Shown here: positions 1 to 9,920 of the stretch, piece after piece
How the letters are laid out: each line of letters begins with the position of its first letter
Position numbering within the stretch: position 1 is the first letter of the stretch
From: Gammaproteobacteria bacterium
Lineage (GTDB): Bacteria; Pseudomonadota; Gammaproteobacteria; Steroidobacterales; GCA-2729495
Length of the DNA: 64,000 nt
Direction: 5' to 3'
NCBI GenBank assembly: GCA_030746435.1
Contig: JASLMV010000005.1
Location: 62,001-126,000 of the forward strand
Translations under genes and position numbers: made by a program
The notes under the pieces: generated by a model
What the model saw: the letters and a program-made list of their open reading frames with translations, nothing else
What the model was told of the DNA's origin: nothing
Database searches by the model: none

Positions 1-102
1 GTTCAGGTCCGCGATCAGGCCCGTCGCCCGCTGCATCATGCCGCGCTCCAGTGCTTCACTGAGCACGCCGAGATCGGTTTTGTTATTTGCTTCGAGTTCC
101 AT
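1..102 (-). CDS. mgtE: N-terminal fragment, probably magnesium transporter MgtE
   Basis: Only the first 34 codons lie in the window; the gene runs off the left edge. It starts with ATG at 102, just downstream of rapZ on the same strand. The visible peptide (MELEANNKTDLGVLSEALER, then a stretch with LIADLN) resembles the start of the MgtE N domain, where a helix of type LxxALExGxxxxAxxLIxDLxP precedes the CBS pair. In many gammaproteobacteria an mgtE gene lies near rapZ, which supports the call. The fragment is too short to exclude another helical protein. MgtE would be a Mg2+ channel of the inner membrane. Confidence 0.45.
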   Translation of the reverse strand, partial: MELEANNKTDLGVLSEALERGMMQRATGLIADLN

Positions 103-200
103 CGCGGACCCCTCGGCTGTGACGCGGCTGTACAGATACCGCCCGGCGGGCGGGTGTCAGGGTTCGGGCATGGCGAGTTTAGCCGGGAACCGGGTTCAGG

Positions 201-1097
201 TCACGCAGTGACGGGTTCTGCCGTGTGCGAACCGGATGACGCAGGGAGTTCGCTGTGTCGAATAAGAACATTCTGATGTTCTTTCTGTAGCGCGCTGACA
301 ATCTTGTCGGCGAGGTATATCGAGCGGTGCTGGCCTCCTGTGCAGCCGAGTGCGATCGTCAGGTAATTGCGATTGTGTTCCCTGTATTCCGGGATCCGGT
401 TGCGCAGGAATTTCAGGATATCGTTCAGCATCGACCGCGTAATATCGTGGTTTTCGAGGAACTCGATAACTTTGGGGTCGCGGCCGTCCAGGCGCCGTAA
501 TGCAGGGTCCCAGTAGGGGTTGGGGAGGCAGCGGACGTCGAATACAAAATCGGCGTCGAAGGGGACGCCGTGTTTGAAACCGAATGACTCGATCTGTATG
601 GACAGGCCTTCTTCACCGCTTTGTGCGACACGCTGGTTTAGCGAGTCGCGCAGTTCGTAAATGCTCGTGTGGGTCGTATCGATAACCAGGTCGGCTGAAT
701 ACGTAATCGGCCCGAGCAGGTCACGCTCCTTCAGGATAGCGTCCTGCAGGCTCATGTCCCTGGTGCGCAGCGGATGGCGTCGCCGGGTCTCCCGGTAGCG
801 TGTTAGCAGCACCTGGTCATCGGCATGCAGGAAAACGATTTCACAGCGCACACCCTGTTCTTTCAGCGAGCGCAACAGTTCGGGCAGCGATTTCAGGTCA
901 GCGGCACGGTTACGCGCGTCCACGCCCACCGCCATGTTGTCGTACAGCGCGTCCCGGGCTTCGAGCGTTTGGGTGATGAGGCCGCCGAGCAGGGCGGCGG
1001 GAATATTATCGATGCAGTAAAAGCCCATATCTTCGAGTGCGTCGAGTGCAACGGACTTGCCTGAACCTGAAAGGCCACTGACGATAATCAATCGCAT
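201..1097 (-). CDS. rapZ: RNase adapter protein RapZ
   Basis: 298 aa, close to the 284 aa of E. coli RapZ. Residues 8-15 form a Walker A loop (GLSGSGKS), and near residue 250 the conserved C-terminal motif GCTGGQHRS marks the RNA-binding and sugar-phosphate-sensing half. In E. coli RapZ delivers the sRNA GlmZ to RNase E and so tunes GlmS, the entry to amino-sugar synthesis. Whether this genome has GlmZ/GlmY cannot be seen. The start codon overlaps the hpf stop by one base (TAATG), so the two are translationally coupled. The usual neighbours ptsN and npr are absent here. Confidence 0.96.
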   Translation of the reverse strand: MRLIIVSGLSGSGKSVALDALEDMGFYCIDNIPAALLGGLITQTLEARDALYDNMAVGVDARNRAADLKSLPELLRSLKEQGVRCEIVFLHADDQVLLTRYRETRRRHPLRTRDMSLQDAILKERDLLGPITYSADLVIDTTHTSIYELRDSLNQRVAQSGEEGLSIQIESFGFKHGVPFDADFVFDVRCLPNPYWDPALRRLDGRDPKVIEFLENHDITRSMLNDILKFLRNRIPEYREHNRNYLTIALGCTGGQHRSIYLADKIVSALQKEHQNVLIRHSELPASSGSHTAEPVTA

Positions 1098-1417
1098 TAA
1101 AGGAATGTCCTCTTGCCACTTTCCCTGGCATGGTGGTCGGTCAGTTTTTCCTTGTATTTGCGGACCTGGCGGTCGAGTTTATCTGTCAGGGAATCAATTG
1201 CGGCGTACATGTCTCCTTCGACTGAATGTGCATGCAGGGTGCTGCCGCTTACGTTGAGGGTTGCTTCTGCTTTGTGTTCAAGCTTTTCGACGGTCAGGAT
1301 GCAATGTATATCGGTGGCATTTTCGAAATGGCGTTCTATGCGTTCAAGCTTTTCAGTTAAATAATCTCTGAGTGACGGGGTGATTTCTACATGATGACCG
1401 GTCAGATTTATTTGCAT
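1097..1417 (-). CDS. hpf: Ribosome hibernation promoting factor, short HPF
   Basis: 106 aa (E. coli 95 aa). It begins MQINLTGHHVEITPSLRDYL, the standard start of the HPF/YfiA beta-alpha fold, and has the conserved basic YKEKL segment late in the domain. The reading frame is open upstream to 1498, but the start at 1417 is preceded by a strong AGGAAGGAGT at about 1427-1436 and matches the family. Short HPF lacks the dimerisation tail of long HPF and acts with RMF in 100S ribosome formation; RMF is not in the window. It lies 169 nt downstream of rpoN, where its E. coli counterpart also sits. Confidence 0.95.
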   Translation of the reverse strand: MQINLTGHHVEITPSLRDYLTEKLERIERHFENATDIHCILTVEKLEHKAEATLNVSGSTLHAHSVEGDMYAAIDSLTDKLDRQVRKYKEKLTDHHARESGKRTFL

Positions 1418-1586
1418 ATCCCTATTACTCCTTCCTGTTATAGGACTATCCTCTCGCTCGCTGCCCGGCCCGTCAAATGAAATCAGCGGGGCGGCCAATC
1501 TGCCGCTATCAGTGGGCCTCGAGCCGTTTAGGTCGGTTTTAGCCTGTTATGGTTTACATAAACACTCGTACCTCCCCGGTCGTCGT

Positions 1587-2984
1587 TCAACGCCGTGCGA
1601 CACGTTCCCGCCGTTCGTTTGACGGCGCGATATTCATCGCCTCACGGTATTTTGCGACGGTGCGTCTGGCAACCTTGATCCCCTCGTCTTCCAGCAGTTT
1701 CGTAATCTTGCTGTCACTCAGGGGCTTGGCAGGGTTTTCCTTGCCGACCAGCCGCTTGATCCGCGCCCTGATTGCCGTAGACGACTGTTCGCTGCCGTCA
1801 TCGGAACCCAGCTGGCTCGAAAAGAAGTACCGGAATTCGAAGACCCCCCGGGGCGTATGCATAAACTTGTTCGTTGTCACGCGTGAGATCGTGGACTCGT
1901 GCATCTGCAGGGTTTCGGCAATGTCCTTGAGGATCATCGGCTTCATTGCTTCTTCGCCGTGTTCGAAAAAATTTACTTGCCGTTCGACTATCGAGATGGC
2001 GACCCGCAACAGCGTATCGTGGCGGATTTCCAGGCTGCGTACGAGCCAGCGGGCTTCCTGCAACTGGGTGCGCAGCGTGCTGTGTTCGCCGTTGCCGCGG
2101 AGCAGGTCTGCGTAAGCCTGGTTGACCCGCAGGCGCGGTGCGATGCTGCGGTTGACATCTACGACCCAGCGGCCGTCCTGCTTGCGCACATAAACATCGG
2201 GTATGACGTACTCGGCCGCTGCGGACTGGATCGTCGATCCGGGTTTGGGGTGGCACGAGCGGATCAACGCAATCGCGATGTCCAGTTCGGCGTCGGACAC
2301 GCTCAGCCGGCGGCGCAACATTGCAAATTCGTGGTCCGCGACCATATCCAGCTCGCTGCCGGCAATTTTCAGTGCCAGTTCACGGCCGGGTTCTGACGGG
2401 TCGAGCTGGCCGAGCTGGATGCCGATGCATTCGGCGAGGTCCCGGGCGCCCACGCCTGCGGGATCGAGTTGCTGGATTCGTTCGAGTACGGCTTCTACTT
2501 CGGACAGGGTAAAACTGGCTTCCGGCGGCAGGGTAGCAAGAATGGTGTCGAGGTCCTCGGCCAGGTAGCCATCGTCGTTGATGCTGTCGACGATTGCCTG
2601 ACCTGTCACCGCTTCCCGCGGTGTGATGTCATCGATTTCGAGTTGCCAGAGCAGATGGTCCTGGAGGCTGTCCCCGCTGGTGTCCGGTACATCGACCTGC
2701 GGGTAATCCGTGCCCGACCAGTTTTCACTGCGGCGTCCCGACCCGTAAATGTCGGCCCACTCGCCCTGGTCAACTTCTTCGCCGGCGACAACCTGCGCTT
2801 CATCACCCCCCGGGGTTGCCTCGCCCGGCTCCTCCTGCTCAAGCATGACATTGGTTTCGAGCGCTTCGAGGAGTTGCGTGTTCAGCTCAAGGACCGGCAT
2901 CTGCAGCAGGCGTATAGCCTGCTGCAGCTGAGGCGTCATGGTCAGTTGCTGACCAAGTTTTAGCTGCAGCGATAGTTTTGCCAT
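1587..2984 (-). CDS. rpoN: RNA polymerase sigma-54 factor RpoN
   Basis: 465 aa (E. coli 477 aa). Region I is seen in the first 45 residues, rich in Gln and Leu (LGQQLTMTPQLQQAIRLLQM). An acidic region II follows, then the core-binding domain, and at the C-terminus the RpoN box ARRTVAKYRE that reads the -24 element. It directs core polymerase to -24/-12 promoters that need an AAA+ activator. The window holds one such activator (PilR) and one exact promoter, in front of pilA2. lptB is immediately upstream, as in E. coli. The mRNA just before the ATG can form a hairpin with a Shine-Dalgarno-like AGGA in its loop (2992-3008). Confidence 0.97.
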   Translation of the reverse strand: MAKLSLQLKLGQQLTMTPQLQQAIRLLQMPVLELNTQLLEALETNVMLEQEEPGEATPGGDEAQVVAGEEVDQGEWADIYGSGRRSENWSGTDYPQVDVPDTSGDSLQDHLLWQLEIDDITPREAVTGQAIVDSINDDGYLAEDLDTILATLPPEASFTLSEVEAVLERIQQLDPAGVGARDLAECIGIQLGQLDPSEPGRELALKIAGSELDMVADHEFAMLRRRLSVSDAELDIAIALIRSCHPKPGSTIQSAAAEYVIPDVYVRKQDGRWVVDVNRSIAPRLRVNQAYADLLRGNGEHSTLRTQLQEARWLVRSLEIRHDTLLRVAISIVERQVNFFEHGEEAMKPMILKDIAETLQMHESTISRVTTNKFMHTPRGVFEFRYFFSSQLGSDDGSEQSSTAIRARIKRLVGKENPAKPLSDSKITKLLEDEGIKVARRTVAKYREAMNIAPSNERRERVARR

Positions 2985-2991
2985 ATCTGCT

Positions 2992-3008
2992 GCGGTCGTC
3001 CTGACCGC
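2992..3008 (-). promoter_or_regulatory. Hairpin in the rpoN leader with AGGA in its loop
   Basis: On the minus strand GCGGTC (3008-3003), loop AGGAC, GACCGC (2997-2992) form a perfect 6-bp stem ending 7 nt before the rpoN ATG. The loop holds the best Shine-Dalgarno-like string, about 14 nt from the start codon, which is far for an SD. Folding of the stem would bring it closer. A role in tuning RpoN translation is inference. Confidence 0.35.
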
Positions 3009-3072
3009 TATCCGCTCATGTGCCTGAAGGTCTTTATGGCACTCCTGTGCCGACCCAATGTTATAGCCCTAA

Positions 3073-3798
3073 CTACAATTCGAAACTCTCTCCCAGGTAA
3101 ACTTCTCTGACGTGCTGATTGCCGAGGATTTCATCCGGGGTGCCCGAGGCTATTACGGCACCCTGATTGACAATATAGGCCCTGCGGCAAATTCCAAGTG
3201 TCTCCCGCACATTATGGTCGGTAATCAGCACCCCGATACCCCTTTCCGACAGGTGCTTGATTATCCGCTGAATATCAAGAATTGAAATGGGGTCTACCCC
3301 GGCGAAGGGTTCATCAAGCAGGATAAAGCGCGGTTCAACGGCAAGTGCCCGTGCGATCTCTACCCGGCGGCGCTCGCCGCCCGAAAGGCTCAGCCCCTGG
3401 CTGTTGCGCACGTGGCTTATATGGAGTTCTTCCAGCAGTTCCTCGAGTATCCGCTCGCGATCCGCGCGGGCCAGTTCGTCGCGGGTCTGGAGTATTGCCA
3501 TTATATTTTTTGCAACAGTCAGCTTCCGGAAGATCGAAGCCTCCTGCGGCAGGTAGCCGAGACCAAGCTTCGCGCGCTTGTGCATGGGCAGGGCAGTCAG
3601 ATCATGGCCATCCAGTATTACCCTGCCTTTGTCAGCCTGGATAAGCCCCACGACCATGTAGAAAGCAGTGGTTTTACCCGCCCCGTTGGGACCAAGCAAC
3701 CCAACGACTTCACCGCTGTTGATCTCGAAAGAAATGTTGTTGACAACTTCCTTGAACTTGAATTTTTTGCTGATATTTTCAGCGCTTAGGATGCTCAC
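3073..3798 (-). CDS. lptB: LPS export ABC transporter ATPase LptB
   Basis: 241 aa, the same size as E. coli LptB. Walker A is GPNGAGKTT at residues 36-44, the ABC signature is LSGGERRR, Walker B is [13 protein letters not shown], and the H-loop His is in ITDHNVRE. A pair of LptB subunits powers LptFG, which lifts LPS out of the inner membrane into the LptC-LptA bridge. The start ATG overlaps the lptA stop by 4 nt. LptF and LptG are not in this window, as is usual because they sit at a separate locus. Confidence 0.98.
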   Translation of the reverse strand: MSILSAENISKKFKFKEVVNNISFEINSGEVVGLLGPNGAGKTTAFYMVVGLIQADKGRVILDGHDLTALPMHKRAKLGLGYLPQEASIFRKLTVAKNIMAILQTRDELARADRERILEELLEELHISHVRNSQGLSLSGGERRRVEIARALAVEPRFILLDEPFAGVDPISILDIQRIIKHLSERGIGVLITDHNVRETLGICRRAYIVNQGAVIASGTPDEILGNQHVREVYLGESFEL

Positions 3799-4460
3799 GG
3801 GGTTTCTTTCGTATCCGATTCCTTGTCGGGCGGCTCTATAAGTATTTTAACAGGGCCGGTATCGCCCGAGTCCGCGGTAAGGTGCTTTTCCTCTAAATCG
3901 TAAGTAATCAGGTCGCTCGATATTTCGTTGGTGCCGTCGGTAAAGCGGGCATCATCGCTCAGTTGCAGGGTGTCTGTATCCAGGCGATAGATAATCCTTT
4001 TCGCCTCGCCGCTGTTTAGCTTGCCTGACTCTTTTATAAACTGTTCGAAACGGGCCGGCGAGCCGGTTAACTCCGCCTCGACCAACTCATTGTCGGCAAC
4101 GAGGAACCTGGCATAGTCGCAATACAGGGTCGCCTCGTCGGATTCGACAACAACATTGCCACTGAAAGTCCAACTGCCCTCTTCGAAGTCCAGTTTGGCA
4201 GCCTCTGCAAGGTCGGCCTGTATTCCCAGGGTTCCCTGATCCAGCCGCAAACCGCGAAATAGCAGTTTATCGGATTCGTAATCGAACTCGGAAGAATCGG
4301 CATCGATCGTTATTGGCTCATCTGAGTTGTCACGCTTGGAATCTTCCTGCGCACAGACAGCCTGCACCGCCGACAGGCCGGTGATGAGGAGCAACAGGGC
4401 TGGTATTCCGGTTGACCGGATGTGCCTCAGCTTTGTCAGATCAGGGTAAGAACTTTCCAT
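3795..4460 (-). CDS. lptA: LPS transport periplasmic bridge protein LptA
   Basis: 221 aa. The N-terminus has a signal peptide: basic KLRHIR, hydrophobic [16 protein letters not shown], and likely cleavage near residue 36. An OstA/LptA beta-jellyroll domain follows, beginning [13 protein letters not shown], and the tail is acidic. LptA polymerises head to tail with LptC and LptD to carry LPS across the periplasm. The ATG at 4460 lies inside the 3' end of lptC (20 nt overlap) and the stop overlaps lptB, so the three are translationally coupled. Confidence 0.93.
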   Translation of the reverse strand: MESSYPDLTKLRHIRSTGIPALLLLITGLSAVQAVCAQEDSKRDNSDEPITIDADSSEFDYESDKLLFRGLRLDQGTLGIQADLAEAAKLDFEEGSWTFSGNVVVESDEATLYCDYARFLVADNELVEAELTGSPARFEQFIKESGKLNSGEAKRIIYRLDTDTLQLSDDARFTDGTNEISSDLITYDLEEKHLTADSGDTGPVKILIEPPDKESDTKETP

Positions 4461-5001
4461 TTACATTCGACAATAATTTCAGCTGATTGTTTTCAAAGTC
4501 GGCATACATGCCCGTGGCATTCAGCTTGTTACCATTGAATTCCAATACGACTTTACGTGGGGTATTGGCTTCCTGTGCGTCGGTATCTATATTGAGCTGC
4601 TGCGTCCTGATGACAGTCGTATTGTTTTCATCATCTGTCGAAGCGGCGATAACGTTCCCGCGCAGCATAATCATATTTGATTCGGGGGGGATCCTGGCTG
4701 CATTGGCCTTCAGCTCCCATGATCCCTCCGAATCGCCGTAGCGCATCCGTATACGGGTCAGATCGACGCTGGATTCGGAAGTTGCCTGCGATGCTTTCTC
4801 CGTCCAGACCTGGTACCGCAGTTCGCCGTCTTCACCGGTCCCGGTTATTTCCGCCCGGTCCAGGTAAAAGGCCAGGCTTAGTTCGGGTCGGGCATCTTTC
4901 GCCTTGTCGCTGCGTGTCCCCATTGCGACGAAGCTACTGATAATTGCCCCGGCCAGCAGCAGGGCGAAGGCAAGCAAGAGGCGGGGCTCCGGGGTTCTCA
5001 C
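4441..5001 (-). CDS. lptC: LPS export system protein LptC
   Basis: About 186 aa from a GTG at 5001, one base after the kdsC stop codon. A second in-frame GTG lies at 5016 and the frame is open to 5073; the 5001 start is chosen because it follows kdsC without a long overlap and leaves a short cytoplasmic tail. One transmembrane helix (RLLLAFALLLAGAIISSFVA) anchors it in the inner membrane. The periplasmic part has the LptC pattern, including a WxxxANxAR-like segment and [12 protein letters not shown] at the end. It receives LPS from LptB2FG and passes it to LptA. Confidence 0.92.
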   Translation of the reverse strand: MRTPEPRLLLAFALLLAGAIISSFVAMGTRSDKAKDARPELSLAFYLDRAEITGTGEDGELRYQVWTEKASQATSESSVDLTRIRMRYGDSEGSWELKANAARIPPESNMIMLRGNVIAASTDDENNTTVIRTQQLNIDTDAQEANTPRKVVLEFNGNKLNATGMYADFENNQLKLLSNVNGKFLP

Positions 5002-5002
5002 T

Positions 5003-5527
5003 TCAGTTTCCCGCACCCAGTCGTGCGGCCAGCAGCAGGTCGCAGACTTCACGAACAGCTCCCTGCCCGCCACCGTTGTGGGTGTGCCAGTCGGCTACCG
5101 CGTCCAGATCGGGATGCGCGTCCGCCACCGCGATCGCGAGCCCGGCCTGTTCCATACAGGCCAGGTCCGGAATATCGTCGCCGACACAGGCGGTCGCACC
5201 TGTATTGAGGCTTAAACGCTCAACGAGTTTATTCATTACCGCGAGTTTGTTTTGCGCCCCGAGGTGCACATGCGGAATTGCCAGTTCAGCCGCGCGTTTT
5301 TCTACGGCCACAGACTTGCGTCCGGAAATAATTGCGATTTGCACGCCGGCTTCCAGCAAACGTCGAATGCCGTAACCGTCGCGCGCATGAAAAACCTTGA
5401 ACTCATTTCCTTTCGCATCGAAATGCAACCGGCCATCGGTGAGCACGCCGTCTACATCGAGTACCAGCAGTTCAACGCCGGCAGCCTGTTTGCGGACCTT
5501 GTCCAGGTCAACTTTCTTATAGACCAC
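5003..5527 (-). CDS. kdsC: 3-deoxy-D-manno-octulosonate 8-phosphate phosphatase KdsC
   Basis: 174 aa (E. coli 188 aa), a C0-cap HAD phosphatase. Motif I is LDVDGVLTDG with the nucleophile Asp24 and Asp26, motif II is IISGRKS, and motif IV is GDDIPDLACM. It hydrolyses Kdo-8-phosphate to Kdo, the inner-core sugar of LPS. It lies between kdsD (3 nt gap) and lptC and so links Kdo supply to LPS export. Confidence 0.97.
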   Translation of the reverse strand: MVYKKVDLDKVRKQAAGVELLVLDVDGVLTDGRLHFDAKGNEFKVFHARDGYGIRRLLEAGVQIAIISGRKSVAVEKRAAELAIPHVHLGAQNKLAVMNKLVERLSLNTGATACVGDDIPDLACMEQAGLAIAVADAHPDLDAVADWHTHNGGGQGAVREVCDLLLAARLGAGN

Positions 5528-5529
5528 GC

Positions 5530-6513
5530 TTACATTACCCCCGCGCGAAACAGATCGTGAACGTTGAGAGCACCGACCGGCCTGTCGGAATCATCGACCA
5601 CGATCAGGGCATTAATCTTGTGTTGCTCAAGCAAATGCACGGCCTCGGCAGCAAGCATGTCGGGGGTGACCGTCTTGCAGCCCCTGGTCATGACTTCGTC
5701 CATCGTTGCCTTGCGCACATCAATGCCCTCATCGAGCCGCCGGCGCAGGTCGCCGTCCGTGAATATGCCCAGTATCTCGCCGCCGGCACCGGTGATCGCC
5801 GTCATACCCAGCCCTTTGCCGCTCATCTCTAAAAGACCGTCGGCGACCGGCGTGGCTTCACCGACTATCGGGATCTCGTCGCCTGTGCGCATCAGGTCTT
5901 CGACCCGCAGGAGCAGTTTTCTGCCCAATGCACCGCCCGGATGCGAAAGTGCAAAATCTTCCTGCGTAAAACCGCGGCTTTCGAGCAGTGCGACGGCGAG
6001 TGCATCGCCCATCGCAAGCGCGGCGCTGGTGCTTGCGGTAGGTGCAAGGTTCAGCGGGCAGGCTTCCTCTTCGACACCAATATCGAGCACGATGCTGGCA
6101 GCTTCCGCAATTGTGGACCTGGTATTACCTGTCAGCGCGATCAGGTTGACGCCGACCCTTTTAAGTAACGGCAGCAGCGTGATGACCTCTGCCGTTTCGC
6201 CCGAGTTCGACAACGCGATGACGATATCCTTGCGGGTCACCATGCCCACATCGCCGTGGCTGGCTTCAGCCGGATGTACGAAAAAAGCGGGCGTGCCGGT
6301 GCTGGCGAGTGTCGCCGCAATCTTGCCGGCAATGTGACCCGACTTGCCCATGCCGGTAACCACGACCCGGCCTTCGCATTCCAGGCAAAGCTGACAGGCG
6401 GCCGCGAAGCTCTTGCCTATGCGCGGTGCAAGGCTTTCGATGGCGCGTGCCTCGATTTCGAGTACGCGGCGGGCTGTCGCGCCCGGATCGGTTTTTGCAG
6501 GCGATTTCGCCAT
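5530..6513 (-). CDS. kdsD: D-arabinose 5-phosphate isomerase KdsD
   Basis: 327 aa (E. coli 328 aa). The N-terminal SIS sugar-isomerase domain carries GMGKSGHIAGKIAATLASTG and the downstream HPAEASHGDVG and ALSNSGET segments. The C-terminal third is a CBS pair (VEDLMRTGDEIP; DEVMTRGCKTV). It converts ribulose 5-phosphate to arabinose 5-phosphate, the first committed step to Kdo. The gene precedes kdsC as in E. coli. Confidence 0.97.
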   Translation of the reverse strand: MAKSPAKTDPGATARRVLEIEARAIESLAPRIGKSFAAACQLCLECEGRVVVTGMGKSGHIAGKIAATLASTGTPAFFVHPAEASHGDVGMVTRKDIVIALSNSGETAEVITLLPLLKRVGVNLIALTGNTRSTIAEAASIVLDIGVEEEACPLNLAPTASTSAALAMGDALAVALLESRGFTQEDFALSHPGGALGRKLLLRVEDLMRTGDEIPIVGEATPVADGLLEMSGKGLGMTAITGAGGEILGIFTDGDLRRRLDEGIDVRKATMDEVMTRGCKTVTPDMLAAEAVHLLEQHKINALIVVDDSDRPVGALNVHDLFRAGVM

Positions 6514-6544
6514 GCGCTGGAACTCCGCTGCGGCTTGGTCTTGA

Positions 6545-7504
6545 TTAAGGCGTCAATAAGACGACCTGGTAGGCAATGAATGCGGCCAGGAGAACAGTCC
6601 CCATACCGCGGCCAAAACCCGGTTTGCCAAGGGGATTGTACGCTATGAGCAGCAGTGCCAGCGTAAAGCCGGCCATGACCGGGTAGTGCAGCTTCAGTAC
6701 CGAGCCGTCCAGAGCGGCTGGATGAATTAGCCCCGCGATACCGACCACCGCCAGCAGGTTGAAGAGATTGGAGCCGATGATGTTGCCGATCGCGATTCCG
6801 GCCCTGCCCTTAACGGCGCTGACCAACGAAACTGCAAGCTCGGGGAGGCTGGTGCCGATCGCGACAATCGTAAGCCCGACCACCAGTTCGCTGAAACCCA
6901 GTTCCAGGGCCAGGTGTTCCGCGCCCCAGACCAGCGCGTTCGACCCGGCCAGCAGCACGACAAGCCCCACCGCAAGCCACAGGCCGGCGCTGGTCAGGGT
7001 CATGCCGTGCGGAATTACTTCTTCGTCGCCCGCGTCCTGCGTGATCTCGGGTTTACGTTTGCCGCTGCGGATGATCCAGACCATGAAGCCGAGGAACGCC
7101 GCAAGCAGCAGCAGCGCATCGAGCTTGCCCAGATACGAGTCAACGAACACGAGTGCGGCCAGCGCGGTCAGGATGATAAGGAGCCGGACCTCCGCCTTTA
7201 CAGTGCCCGTTAGTTCTGCCGTTATAGGGCGTACTAATGCCGTCGCACCCAGCACCAGGCCCACATTCGCAATGTTCGAACCCAGCGCGTTGCCGACGGC
7301 CATCGCGGTCAGCCCCTGCGCTGCGGCCGATGCGGACACCATGAGTTCGGGCGCGGATGTGCCGAAACCGACGATTGTGACGCCGATGACCAGCGGCGTG
7401 ACTCCGAGCAGCGCTGCGAGGCCCGCGGCTGCCGATACGAAACGGTCGGCGCCCCAGACGATCAGTGCAAATCCGCCAATAGTGCTAACGAGGTACAGCA
7501 GCAT
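6545..7504 (-). CDS. yrbG: Calcium/sodium antiporter, CaCA family (YrbG-like)
   Basis: 319 aa with about ten hydrophobic segments. Both alpha repeats of the CaCA family are present: GFGTSAPELMVS with GNALGSNIANVGLVLG in the first half and AIGTSLPELAVS with GNIIGSNLFNLLAVVG in the second. The acidic residues in the PEL motifs form the cation site. A hydrophilic loop (SGKRKPEITQDAGDEEV) separates the halves. It is probably first in the yrbG-kds-lpt-rpoN series, starting 134 nt from the divergent ibaG. Confidence 0.9.
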   Translation of the reverse strand: MLLYLVSTIGGFALIVWGADRFVSAAAGLAALLGVTPLVIGVTIVGFGTSAPELMVSASAAAQGLTAMAVGNALGSNIANVGLVLGATALVRPITAELTGTVKAEVRLLIILTALAALVFVDSYLGKLDALLLLAAFLGFMVWIIRSGKRKPEITQDAGDEEVIPHGMTLTSAGLWLAVGLVVLLAGSNALVWGAEHLALELGFSELVVGLTIVAIGTSLPELAVSLVSAVKGRAGIAIGNIIGSNLFNLLAVVGIAGLIHPAALDGSVLKLHYPVMAGFTLALLLIAYNPLGKPGFGRGMGTVLLAAFIAYQVVLLTP

Positions 7505-7638
7505 TCAATAATCCAACCGTGTGACCCGCCGCATCATACACACAGTGCCTGGCCGCGGCTAAAGCACGCTTATATAAAGTGTCCGGGCCGCCGGTCTTTC
7601 CGCTAGAATTGTCGCCCGTTTTCCGGGGAGCCCCACCG

Positions 7639-7872
7639 ATGACACCAGCCGAGATAGAAACACTGATTACCGAAGGTATGCCGGGAAGTACCGCGGCAGT
7701 CCGCAGCGATGACAACACGCATTTCGAAGCGCTGGTCGTGTGTGCAGAGTTTGCCGGCAAGCGCCCTTTGCAGCGGCACCAGATGGTGTACCGCGTGCTC
7801 GGCGACAGGATGGCTGGCGAAATACACGCACTGTCGATTACCGCGCTGACGCCGGAAGAGCAGGGCAGCTAA
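7639..7872 (+). CDS. ibaG: BolA family protein IbaG
   Basis: 77 aa. The ATG at 7639 has GGGGAG at 7625-7630 as its ribosome binding site. The sequence has the BolA pattern: a short helix MTPAEIETLI, then FEALVVCAEFAGKRPLQRHQMVYRVL with the conserved His that binds an Fe-S cluster together with monothiol glutaredoxin, and AGEIHALSITALTP at the end. It starts 6 nt before murA, the usual arrangement. In E. coli the mla genes precede it; here they do not. Confidence 0.93.
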   Translation: MTPAEIETLITEGMPGSTAAVRSDDNTHFEALVVCAEFAGKRPLQRHQMVYRVLGDRMAGEIHALSITALTPEEQGS

Positions 7873-9135
<1,263 letters not shown>

Positions 9136-9188
9136 GCTGAAACCCTTGACAGGCTTGATTTCGGTAGGCAACAGCGATATTGCGTGTG

Positions 9189-9194
9189 TATAAT
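9189..9194 (+). promoter_or_regulatory. Probable -10 element ahead of sspA
   Basis: A consensus TATAAT lies about 105 nt before the sspA ATG. No good -35 sits at 16-18 nt; the consensus TTGACA at 9146-9151 is 37 nt away, too far to pair with it. A promoter for sspAB in this 164-nt gap is likely, because murA and sspA are functionally unrelated. Confidence 0.4.
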
Positions 9195-9299
9195 TCGCCG
9201 CCTCCGGTAAGTCCTGACACCTGCGCGGCGGCACGTTTCCAGATTCAGACCAACAAATCCAAAAAGCCGCTCGTGAGTGCGGGGTACAGGTAACAACCA

Positions 9300-9899
9300 A
9301 TGACACTGTTTTCAAATCCGACCTGTTTCTACAGTCATCGTGCCCGGCTCGTCATGGCGGAGAAAAGCATCAATATCGAAATTATTGATGTGGATGGAGT
9401 CGATCTGCCGGAAGACCTGCTCGACCTGAATCCCTACCACAGTGTGCCGACACTGGTTGACCGTGACCTTGTCCTGTATGACTCGCGGGTCATCATCGAG
9501 TACCTCGACGAACGTTTTCCTCACCCGCCCCTGATGCCGGTAGACCCGGTTACCCGGGCCCAGTTCCGGCTGGCACTGTTCCGCATAGAAAAAGACTGGT
9601 ACACGCAGGCCCAGCAGATCGAAGATGCGATCGACAAGCGGCAGGCAACCAGGGCACGCAAAATCCTCAGCGAGAGCATCATTGCGAGCGCCGAGGTATT
9701 TGCAATGAAGCAGTATTTTCTGAGTGACGAGTTTTCGCTCGTCGACTGCAGTATCGCGCCGATCCTGTGGCGCATGCCTGTGTATGGCATCGAACTGGAC
9801 GGCAACTCAAAGCCCATCGAAAAATATATGGATATGGTTTTCAGCCGGTCGTCTTTCCAGGAAAGCCTGACGGAACTCGAACAGGAAATGCGCCCCTGA
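9300..9899 (+). CDS. sspA: Stringent starvation protein A
   Basis: 199 aa (E. coli 212 aa). It has the GST fold without a catalytic residue: a thioredoxin-like N-terminal half (MTLFSNPTCFYSHRARLVMAEK, NPYHSVPTLVDRDLVLYDSRVIIEYLDE) and a helical C-terminal half. SspA binds sigma-70 RNA polymerase and supports stationary-phase and acid tolerance. sspB follows by 21 nt. The pair sits behind murA rather than behind petABC or rpsI. Confidence 0.95.
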   Translation: MTLFSNPTCFYSHRARLVMAEKSINIEIIDVDGVDLPEDLLDLNPYHSVPTLVDRDLVLYDSRVIIEYLDERFPHPPLMPVDPVTRAQFRLALFRIEKDWYTQAQQIEDAIDKRQATRARKILSESIIASAEVFAMKQYFLSDEFSLVDCSIAPILWRMPVYGIELDGNSKPIEKYMDMVFSRSSFQESLTELEQEMRP

Positions 9900-9920
9900 G
9901 GCCCTGAATAGGCAAGAGCC

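Noticed and set aside
9146-9151. Consensus TTGACA as -35 of the sspA promoter
   Set aside because: The nearest good -10 (TATAAT at 9189) is 37 nt away instead of about 17. It overlaps the end of the murA region and was not paired.
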